From the NCBI GenBank assembly GCA_963777905.1, contig CAVZSM010000004.1:105034-169033 (forward strand): a DNA stretch of 64,000 bases, in the 5' to 3' direction. The DNA comes from Trebonia sp963777905. GTDB taxonomy: Bacteria > Actinomycetota > Actinomycetes > Streptosporangiales > Streptosporangiaceae. How positions within the stretch are numbered: the first letter of the stretch is position 1; each line of letters begins with the position of its first letter. Positions 17,277-24,076 of this stretch are shown one piece after another. The notes under the pieces are model-generated. The model searched no databases. It saw only the letters and a program-made list of their open reading frames with translations, and was not told where the DNA came from. The translations under genes and the position numbers were made by a program.

Positions 17277-18671
17277 TCAGCTAGCGGCCGGCTCGACCAG
17301 TTCGCCTGGCCAGATGGCCGGCAGTGCGGCCGCGTCGTGGCCGTACGGATCGGGCTCGAAGGGGAACCTGTCCGCGAAGGCGGGCTCCAGGTCGGTGAGC
17401 CACGTGGCGCGCGGGTCGAAGTGCGCGAAGAACGGCCGCCCGACCAGCGACGGGTCCCGCGCCTGCAGCATCCGCAGCACGAACACGGGCACCCCGGCCA
17501 CGTCGGCGATGCCGTCCACGCACACCTTGCCTGGCGTGGCGGACATCGACGGGCCGCGGACCGACCGGCCCAGCCCTGAGACCCCCGCGTAGGCGTCCCT
17601 GAAGATCTCGTGGGCACGCGCCAGCGGCACCGCGAAGTAGTCCTGCGGACCGGTGTCCCGCTCGACGAACATGTAGTACGGCACCATGCCCGCGCGGACC
17701 TGGGCCCGCCACATCGAGCGCCAGGTGGCCGCGCAGTCGTTGACCGACCGGATCAGCGGGGCCTGCGTCCTTATCACCGCGCCGGTGTCCCTGATCCGGC
17801 GGATCGCCTCGGCGGCGACCGGCGGCTCGAGCTCGCGCGGGTGCGAGTAGTGAGCCATCAGCGCGAGGGCGCGGCCGGACTTCACCACGTCCTCGAACAG
17901 GCGGAGCGTCGTGTCCGCGTCGGGGTCGGTGACGTAGCGCTGCGGCCAGTAGGCCAGTGACTTGGTGCCGATCCTGATGGACTCAACGTGGTCGAGGCTC
18001 GGGTCGAGCAGCGGCTCGATGTACCGCCGCAGCACGCCGGCGCTCATGATCATCGGGTCTCCCCCGGTGATCAGGACGCTGGTCACCTCGCGGTGCTGGC
18101 GCAGGTAGGCCACCAGGGTATCGATGTGGTCGGTGGCCATCTTGAGGTCAGGCTCGTTGACGAACTGCGCCCAGCGGAAGCAGTACGTGCAGTACGCGTG
18201 GCACGTCTGGCCCTGCTTCGGGAAGAACAGCACCGTCTCCGGGTACTTGTGCTGGAGTCCGGGAAGCGGCCTGCCATCCAGGCGGGGGCCGTTGAGCAGC
18301 AGCTGGCCCGCCGGGTGCGGATTCAGCCGCATCCTGATCTCGTGCGCGGCCGCGTGTATCCGCGACTCCGGTGCGTTCTCGCTGAGCAGGCCGGCCATCC
18401 TCGATACGTCCGAGCCCGGCAGCATGTCGGGCTGCGGGAACACGAGGCGGTACATCGGATCGTCCGGCGCCGCTTCCCAGTCGATGAGCTCATCGAGCAC
18501 GTAGGAGTTGATCCGGAACGGCAGCACCGTCGCCACCGCGCGAACCGCAAGCCGTTCGGCGTCGCTGAGGCCCGCCCGCTGGGTGAGCGTGTCCAGATGC
18601 CGGGCACCGAACGCCCGGAACCTGCTCTCGGCCTGTCGCGGCTCTGGAACCACCTGCTGGATATCAGTCAA
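17277..18671 (-). CDS. KamA family radical SAM aminomutase-like protein
   Basis: A 464-residue protein with the radical SAM cluster motif CX3CX2C at Cys157, Cys161 and Cys164 (CHAYCTYCFRW), which binds the 4Fe-4S cluster. ITGGDPMI follows, like the GGEP-type motif. The C-terminal SMSATPGKVCVDG contains a Lys where lysine 2,3-aminomutases bind PLP, so 5'-deoxyadenosyl/PLP-dependent amino group migration is likely. Lysine aminomutases are usually ~410-420 aa; this one has a longer, Ala-rich N-terminus and tail. Substrate unknown: lysine, glutamate or another amino acid. It leads the leftward operon with the SDR and AsnB-like genes and has a 415-bp upstream region. Confidence 0.88.
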   Translation of the reverse strand: MTDIQQVVPEPRQAESRFRAFGARHLDTLTQRAGLSDAERLAVRAVATVLPFRINSYVLDELIDWEAAPDDPMYRLVFPQPDMLPGSDVSRMAGLLSENAPESRIHAAAHEIRMRLNPHPAGQLLLNGPRLDGRPLPGLQHKYPETVLFFPKQGQTCHAYCTYCFRWAQFVNEPDLKMATDHIDTLVAYLRQHREVTSVLITGGDPMIMSAGVLRRYIEPLLDPSLDHVESIRIGTKSLAYWPQRYVTDPDADTTLRLFEDVVKSGRALALMAHYSHPRELEPPVAAEAIRRIRDTGAVIRTQAPLIRSVNDCAATWRSMWRAQVRAGMVPYYMFVERDTGPQDYFAVPLARAHEIFRDAYAGVSGLGRSVRGPSMSATPGKVCVDGIADVAGVPVFVLRMLQARDPSLVGRPFFAHFDPRATWLTDLEPAFADRFPFEPDPYGHDAAALPAIWPGELVEPAAS

Positions 18672-19086
18672 CCGTTTCTCCCTCCGGCCGGGCCTGCCGG
18701 TGCGGGGCAGCCCGAGTCGCTGAAGTAACGCGTGGATAAACTCCCGTTACGTAGACGTTTCAGAACTCACTCGGGTTCCCGCTAAGCCCATCCGGTAACA
18801 AACGCGCCAGTGGGTTTTTGCACACGACTGGCAACAAGAGGGGTTGACGTGATTGAAGACCCTGCTAAATGTGCTATTCCAGGTTAATATGCCCCGGGAA
18901 TAGCATATTTAGGCACTTTAGTACTGGGCGCGCGATTTCGGCAGGGCGGATGAGGTACGCGCGGGCATTGACCGGATAGCTGGGCGGCGGGCTGGGATAA
19001 TGGCTAGGCAGGCCGTTCATGCGTGGCCATAGCAGGTCCAGCCGCAGCAGGTCCAGGGACAGGGACAGGAAAGGCCCGGGTGAGAC
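18672..19086. other. Intergenic region between kamA-like and plsX, contains palindromic element
   Basis: A 415-bp divergent gap. It carries the ~48-bp inverted repeat at 18865-18912 described separately and must hold the promoters of both the KamA-like operon and plsX. A purine-rich run (AGGGACAGGGACAGGAAAGG) precedes the plsX GTG. I see no open frame on either strand with a credible start and no tRNA-like fold. Confidence 0.6.
18865..18912. repeat. Dispersed palindromic element, copy 1
   Basis: The left arm CTAAATGTGCTATTCC (18865-18880) pairs with the right arm GGAATAGCATATTTAG (18897-18912) at 15 of 16 positions. A further GG/CC pair extends the stem past one mismatch, leaving an A/T-rich loop (TTAATATG). 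A second copy with the same arm sequence and the same AATAT loop core lies at 30946-30992. Here it sits between divergent genes, so it cannot simply be their terminator. Confidence 0.85.
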
Positions 19087-20256
19087 GTGAGCCAGGTGCC
19101 GCCGGGCCGCCGAGACGCCCCGGACTCGCCGGCGCCGGCGTCCGCGCACGACCAGCCCGTGCCAGCCGGCCTCCAGCCGGCCGCCGACCCGCTCGCTGAT
19201 CCAGCTGATCCAGTCATCGCGGTGGACGCCATGGGCGGGGATTACGCCCCTGACGAGATCGTGGCCGGCGCGCTCGCCGCGCAGCGGGAACACGGCGTCA
19301 CCACCCTGCTCACCGGGCCGCCGTCCCGGCTTCGCCCGGTGATCGCCAGGCTCGGCGCGGGCTCGGAGCTGCGGGTGGTGCCCGCCGAAGACATCGTGGG
19401 CATGGGCGAGGGCGCGCTCGCCGGGTTCCGCCGTCCCCGGTCCAGCATCGCCGTGGCGTGCCAGCTGGTCAGGCGCGGGCAGGCCACGGCGGTCGTCTCT
19501 GCCGGGTCGACCGGCGCGATCGTGGCGAGCGCGCGGCAGCGGCTGCTCGAGGTGCCCGGCGTGCCGCGGCCGGGGCTGGCCGTCGTGCTGCCGACGCACC
19601 CGAACCTCACGGTGCTCATCGACGCGGGCGCCACCGCCGACCCCAAGCCGGAGATGCTCGTTCAGTTCGGCCAGCTCGGCGTGGCCTACGCGCAGATCGC
19701 GCTCGGCATCGCGGCGCCGAAGGTCGGCCTGCTCACCATCGGCGCCGAGCCTGGCAAGGGGAACATACTGACCCGCCGGGCGCACGAACTGCTCGCCGCC
19801 GAACCGCAGGGCGGCGCGCTGCCGCTCAACTTCGCTGGCAACGTCGAGGGCGGCGACCTGATGGCCGGCGCCGTCGACGTGATCGTCACCGACGGGTTCA
19901 CCGGCAACGTGGCGCTGAAAACGCTCGAAGGATCGATGAAGTTCGCGGCGGCCGAACTGCGCAGCGCCCTCACAGGAACCCGGGCCGGGCGGCTCGGCGC
20001 GCTGCTGCAGCGCCGCGGGCTGCGCGAGTTCAGCGAGCGCGTCGATACCGACACCTACGGCGGCGCGGCCCTGCTCGGGCTCGGCGGCAGCGTCGTCATC
20101 GCGCACGGGGCGTCGACCGCGCGGGCGGTCAGCTCCGCCTGCGCGCTCGCCGCGAACCTGACCCGCGGCGACATCACCGAGAAGATCAGGGCGCGGGTCG
20201 GCGCGCCGAGCGAGCGGCGCGGCGCGCACTTCCTGCGCCGCGACCGCGAACGATAA
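19087..20256 (+). CDS. plsX: Phosphate acyltransferase PlsX
   Basis: PlsX converts acyl-ACP and phosphate to acyl-phosphate, the donor for glycerol-3-phosphate acylation in phospholipid synthesis. It is a peripheral membrane enzyme. Family motifs are IAVDAMGGDYAP, VSAGSTGAIVA, DAGATADPKPEML, NFAGNVEGGDL and VTDGFTGNVALKTLEG. The protein is 389 aa from GTG 19087, with a Pro/Ala-rich ~42-residue N-terminal extension before the conserved core. The ATG near 19230 that starts MGGDYAP is too far inside the domain to be the start. It lies 39 bp upstream of argS on the same strand. Confidence 0.95.
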   Translation: MSQVPPGRRDAPDSPAPASAHDQPVPAGLQPAADPLADPADPVIAVDAMGGDYAPDEIVAGALAAQREHGVTTLLTGPPSRLRPVIARLGAGSELRVVPAEDIVGMGEGALAGFRRPRSSIAVACQLVRRGQATAVVSAGSTGAIVASARQRLLEVPGVPRPGLAVVLPTHPNLTVLIDAGATADPKPEMLVQFGQLGVAYAQIALGIAAPKVGLLTIGAEPGKGNILTRRAHELLAAEPQGGALPLNFAGNVEGGDLMAGAVDVIVTDGFTGNVALKTLEGSMKFAAAELRSALTGTRAGRLGALLQRRGLREFSERVDTDTYGGAALLGLGGSVVIAHGASTARAVSSACALAANLTRGDITEKIRARVGAPSERRGAHFLRRDRER

Positions 20257-20295
20257 CCAGTCTGCGCCTGCATCGCGACTCACTAGACTGTCTGC

Positions 20296-22041
20296 ATGGC
20301 AGATCCTCAGCAGGTCCTCAGCGCACGGGTGCGCCACGCGCTCGGCGCGGCGTTCGGTGACGGTTACGCCGACGCGGACCCGCTGATCCGCCCGTCCTCG
20401 TTCGCGGACTACCAGTCCAACGCGGCGCTGCCGCTCGCCAAGCGGCTCGGCAGGCCGCCGCGCGACATCGCGGCCGAGATCATCGGCCGGCTGGACGTCA
20501 GCGACATCGCCGCCGAGCCCACGGTCAGCGGCCCCGGCTTCGTCAACTTCACGCTGCGGCCCGGATGGATCGCCGAGGCCACCACCGGCCTGCTCGCCGA
20601 CCCGAGGCTGGGCACGCCGCTGGCCGCCAGCCCGCGCACCGTCATCGTCGAGTACTCCTCGCCGAACATCGCCAAGGAAATGCACGTCGGGCACCTGCGC
20701 TCCACGATCGTCGGTGACGCGATCGCACGGGTGACCGAGTTCGCCGGCCACCACGTGATCAGGGATAACCACGTAGGGGACTGGGGCACGCAGTTCGGCA
20801 TGCTGATCGAGTACCTCTTCGACATCGGCGAGGACGCTCCCGAGGCGCAGCTGCTGCGCACCGACCCGAACACGTTCTACCAGTCCGCCCGGGTGAAGTT
20901 CGACACCGACGCGGCCTTCGCGGACCGGGCGAGAGAGCGGGTCGTCAAGCTCCAAGCGCAGGATGACCCGGCGACGCAGCGGCTCTGGGAAGAGCTCATG
21001 GAGCTGTCCAGGCAGTACCTGCGGAACACCTACGCCGCGCTGCGGGTCACGCTGACCGACGACGACATCAGGGGCGAGAGCTTCTACAACGACATGCTCG
21101 CCAACGTCGTCGCGGACCTCGAAGCCATGGGCCTCGCGGTGATCAGCGACGGCGCGCTCTGCGTGTTCCCGCCGGGCTTCACCGGCCGCGACGGCACCCA
21201 GCTGCCGGTCATCATCCGCAAGAGGGACGGCGGCTACAACTACTCGACCACCGACCTGGCCACGATCAGGTACCGGATCGACAAGCTCAACGCGGACCGC
21301 GCGATCTACGTCGTCGGCTCCGACCAGGCGCTGCACTTCAGGATGGTGTTCGCGGTCGCCAGGCTGGCCGGCTGGCTGCCGGAGACCGCCGACTTCACGC
21401 ACGCGCAGATCGGCCTGGTCCTGGGCACGGACGGGCAGCGGCTGCGGACAAGGTCGGGTGACAACGTCCCGCTCAGCGACCTGCTCACCGAGGGAGTCGA
21501 GCGGGCCCGCGCCATCCTGGACGAGGTCGACCGCGATGAGCAGGACCGCGGGCTCGACCTGGACGCGATCGCGCAGGACATCGGCATCGGCGCGATCAAG
21601 TACGCGGACCTGTCTACCGCACGGGACAGCGCGTACACCTTCGACTGGGACCGGATGATCTCCTTCCGCGGCGACACCGGGCCCTACCTGCAGTACGCCA
21701 CGACCAGGATCCGGTCCATCTTCCGCAGGGCGGGGATCGCGGAAACGGACGTGCGCGGCCCGATCGCGGTGACCGAGCCTGCCGAGCGGGAGCTGGCGCT
21801 GAAGCTGCTCGGCTTCGGCGCGGTCGTCACGCAGGTCGTCGACACGACCGAGCCGCACCGGCTGTGCGGCTACCTCTTCGAGGTCGCCAGCCTGTTCACC
21901 GCGTTCTACGAGCAGTGCCCGGTGCTCAAGGCCGACGACGACGAGACCAGGCAAAGCCGCCTCGCGCTGTGCGCCGCCGCGCTGCGGGTGCTCACCGCCG
22001 GCCTTGGCCTGCTCGGCGTGCCGATTCCGGACCGGATGTAG
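20296..22041 (+). CDS. argS: Arginyl-tRNA synthetase
   Basis: Class I synthetase of 581 aa that charges tRNA-Arg in the cytoplasm. The N-terminal Arg-tRNA synthetase additional domain (residues 1-100) is followed by EYSSPNIAKEMHVGHLRST, with HVGH as the HIGH motif. The KMSKS region is the degenerate type (GTDGQRLRTRSGDNVPL), as in most ArgRS. The C-terminal DALR anticodon-binding domain ends LGVPIPDRM, the canonical ArgRS terminus. It begins at ATG 20296, closely behind plsX. Confidence 0.97.
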   Translation: MADPQQVLSARVRHALGAAFGDGYADADPLIRPSSFADYQSNAALPLAKRLGRPPRDIAAEIIGRLDVSDIAAEPTVSGPGFVNFTLRPGWIAEATTGLLADPRLGTPLAASPRTVIVEYSSPNIAKEMHVGHLRSTIVGDAIARVTEFAGHHVIRDNHVGDWGTQFGMLIEYLFDIGEDAPEAQLLRTDPNTFYQSARVKFDTDAAFADRARERVVKLQAQDDPATQRLWEELMELSRQYLRNTYAALRVTLTDDDIRGESFYNDMLANVVADLEAMGLAVISDGALCVFPPGFTGRDGTQLPVIIRKRDGGYNYSTTDLATIRYRIDKLNADRAIYVVGSDQALHFRMVFAVARLAGWLPETADFTHAQIGLVLGTDGQRLRTRSGDNVPLSDLLTEGVERARAILDEVDRDEQDRGLDLDAIAQDIGIGAIKYADLSTARDSAYTFDWDRMISFRGDTGPYLQYATTRIRSIFRRAGIAETDVRGPIAVTEPAERELALKLLGFGAVVTQVVDTTEPHRLCGYLFEVASLFTAFYEQCPVLKADDDETRQSRLALCAAALRVLTAGLGLLGVPIPDRM

Positions 22042-22267
22042 CGCGCGTCTTACGCGAACCCCGCAGAGATAACGGGCGTCTTTCGGAGGAACCACGCGTC
22101 CGTTCGGATTGATTGTCCTTTTCCTCCTCACCATAAGAAGCCGCGAACGTACCGATTACGGGACCACTGAACGTGTTCCGGACGCGGGACCGCCACGGCA
22201 GTCTCAGATGCCAAGGAACCCCAACGGGCGTGCGTGGCGGGCGTGACGTCCATGTGAGGAGGCATCG

Positions 22268-23329
22268 ATGAACAGCCGCAACAGGCGGCGCAACCGCCAG
22301 GCCAGCATGAAAGCACGCCTAGGCATCGCCGCGGCCGTGCTGGCCGGTGGCGGCGCGGCGGGGGTAGCGGTCGCGGCCAGCCACTCCGGCTCTGCGACGG
22401 TGAACGCCGATTCCGCCGGATACGTGCTGAACTTCCACCACACGGTCAGTGAGCAGCAGGCCCTGACCTCGGCGCTCAATATGTGGAACTCGAACCAGTC
22501 GCGGTCGCTCAACACGCTGGCCCAGATGGCGCCGATGCGCACCTTCAGCCAGTTCATGTGGCACCGCACGCAGTTCGCCGCCCAGCGCGGCGTCGTGGTC
22601 GCGGCGACCAGGCAGTTCATCATCGTCAAGTCCGCGAACGGCAAGCTGGAACTGTGGTGGCTGAACCACTGGACGAAGCAGAAGAACGTGACGGCCAGCC
22701 CCACCGGCATGGTGGCGATGACCGGGAACAATGTGGCGGCGCACACGGCCGCGACGACCGGTAACACGGCCCCGATGGCGGCCACAATGGCGGGTAGCGC
22801 CGCCGTGGTCAACCAGATGGCCGCGCCAGTGACCAAACCGATCACCATCACGGTCAGCACCGGCACCGAGACCATCACGATCACGATCACCCAGACAACG
22901 GCCACCGTGGCGCCGACCCCGACCACCACCGCGACCGGCATGGCGGCCCCGACCGGCATGGCAACCACGACGGCGACCCCGACCACCACCGCGACCGGGA
23001 TGGGCACCGCCACGGCGACCCCGACCACCACCGCGACCGGGATGGGCACCGCCACGGCGACCCCGACCACCACCGCGACCGGCATGGCGACCGCGACGGC
23101 GACGGCGACTCCGATGACCACGATGCCGACCACCACGGCGGCCAAGACCGTGGCACGCGGCGACCTGGTGTTCGTGGTCGGTGTCCGCAGTCACGGCAAG
23201 CTCACCGCGGAGCTCATCCTGTTCTCGGTGCCGAAGACGGCGGTCACCACGACCCCGACCAACACGTCGACCGTGACGTCGACGGCCCCCGCGGCGCCGG
23301 CCGCGTCGGCGAGTCCGACCCACTTCTGA
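22268..23329 (+). CDS. Secreted Thr/Ala/Met-rich repetitive protein
   Basis: A 353-residue protein with an excellent RBS (AGGAGG) before ATG 22268. After a basic N-terminus (MNSRNRRRNRQASMKAR), residues 17-37 form a signal peptide ending AVAAS. Residues 45-150 may be a small globular domain (NADSAGYVLNFHHTVSEQQAL, then VAATRQFIIVKSANGKLELWW). The middle is a Thr/Ala/Met/Pro-rich repeat (unit GTATATPTTTATGM) encoded by near-identical 42-bp DNA repeats. A final short domain (VARGDLVFVVGVRSHGKLTAELILF) precedes a Thr/Pro tail. No family recognised. Exported; the repeat is probably a flexible, possibly O-glycosylated wall-spanning linker, and this genome encodes a PMT. Downstream lie a terminator hairpin and a regulator gene. 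Confidence 0.75.
   Translation: MNSRNRRRNRQASMKARLGIAAAVLAGGGAAGVAVAASHSGSATVNADSAGYVLNFHHTVSEQQALTSALNMWNSNQSRSLNTLAQMAPMRTFSQFMWHRTQFAAQRGVVVAATRQFIIVKSANGKLELWWLNHWTKQKNVTASPTGMVAMTGNNVAAHTAATTGNTAPMAATMAGSAAVVNQMAAPVTKPITITVSTGTETITITITQTTATVAPTPTTTATGMAAPTGMATTTATPTTTATGMGTATATPTTTATGMGTATATPTTTATGMATATATATPMTTMPTTTAAKTVARGDLVFVVGVRSHGKLTAELILFSVPKTAVTTTPTNTSTVTSTAPAAPAASASPTHF
22999..23082 (+). repeat. Tandem 42-bp coding repeat
   Basis: Two perfect 42-bp copies, 22999-23040 and 23041-23082, lie inside the secreted protein gene. Degenerate copies continue on both sides (about 22906-23115). Each encodes 14 residues (M-G-T-A-T-A-T-P-T-T-T-A-T-G in register). Perfect nucleotide identity between copies suggests recent unit duplication and likely copy-number variation between strains. 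Confidence 0.9.
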
Positions 23330-23354
23330 TACCTGCCGGCTCTCGGAAAACCAG

Positions 23355-23383
23355 CCCGCGGGCGGCCACGCGCCGCCCGCGGG
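23355..23383 (+). terminator. GC-rich hairpin terminator
   Basis: Perfect 12-bp arms CCCGCGGGCGGC (23355-23366) and GCCGCCCGCGGG (23372-23383) around a CACGC loop, 26 bp after the stop of the repetitive secreted protein. There is no U-tract, as is common for actinobacterial terminator hairpins. It separates that gene from the downstream regulator. Confidence 0.7.
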
Positions 23384-23412
23384 CACCGTCCGCTCACCGA
23401 ACGCAAGGGACC

Positions 23413-23835
23413 ATGGCAGACCTTCGCTATCCCAGCCACCGGCGCGCCGACCAGCCCGAACTGCGGGCTGGTGACCTCGTGCTCGACGAGGCGCGCTGGA
23501 CCGTCTTCCGTGGAGACAGGCAGGTAGACCTGTCTCCCACCGAGTTCCGCCTGCTGGCTTACCTGATGCGTAACCAGGGGCAGGTGCTCACCAGGGCGCA
23601 GCTCCTGAAAGACGTCTGGGGCTGGAACAAGGGCGCCCAGTCCCAGGTCGTGGAGACCTACGTCAGCTACCTGCGGCGCAAGCTCGACGCGCTCGGCCCC
23701 CGGCTGATCCACACCAGGCGCGGCGCCGGCTACCTGCTCCGTCCCGCCGAAGCCCAGCCGAGTATCACCGCCTCACACCGCGACGAACCGGCCCGGTTGT
23801 CGTACCCTCGGATAGGACGGACCGCCGTTCGTTAA
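23413..23835 (+). CDS. OmpR/PhoB-type winged-helix DNA-binding protein without receiver domain
   Basis: A 140-residue protein whose residues ~22-112 form a Trans_reg_C winged helix. It has DEARWTVFRGDRQVDLSPTEFRLLAYLMRNQGQVLTRAQLL, then the recognition-helix segment VVETYVSYLRRKLD, and the wing HTRRGAGYLL. There is no N-terminal receiver domain and no kinase gene beside it: only ~20 residues precede the HTH. It may work without phosphorylation or be a truncated response regulator. The preceding sequence (23330-23412) shows no receiver remnant. Target genes are unknown; the adjacent secreted-protein gene is a candidate. Confidence 0.85.
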   Translation: MADLRYPSHRRADQPELRAGDLVLDEARWTVFRGDRQVDLSPTEFRLLAYLMRNQGQVLTRAQLLKDVWGWNKGAQSQVVETYVSYLRRKLDALGPRLIHTRRGAGYLLRPAEAQPSITASHRDEPARLSYPRIGRTAVR

Positions 23836-23867
23836 CGCCGACCGGGGACGAGTGGGGAGGGCAGCCA

Positions 23868-24050
23868 GTGAGCGGAATAGTCCTGCTGGTGCTCATCGGC
23901 TTGGGCGCCGCGTGGCTATGGACGCGCGGCCGCAAGCGCTTGAGCATGCCAGTCAACGGAAAAACCTGGATCGGGGTCGTCATCGTCGTCGTGGTGTTGC
24001 TCGCCCTCGCTTACGGGGCTACTCAGACCCCGCACTCCAGCGTGCCCTGA
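23868..24050 (+). CDS. Small two-helix membrane protein
   Basis: A 60-residue protein from GTG 23868, with GGGAGGGC a short distance upstream. Two hydrophobic segments (about residues 3-17 and 34-50) flank a basic loop (RGRKRLSMPVNGK). No family recognised. It follows the winged-helix gene on the same strand and ends just before the convergent phosphatase gene. Good hydrophobic layout and RBS make it a likely real gene. Confidence 0.6.
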   Translation: MSGIVLLVLIGLGAAWLWTRGRKRLSMPVNGKTWIGVVIVVVVLLALAYGATQTPHSSVP

Positions 24051-24076
24051 TCCTTGACCCGTGAGAGCGCGGGGCG

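Noticed and set aside
18874..22134. 1086-codon leftward open frame
   Set aside because: It runs opposite plsX and argS, both unmistakable; long antisense frames arise from the GC-skewed third codon position.
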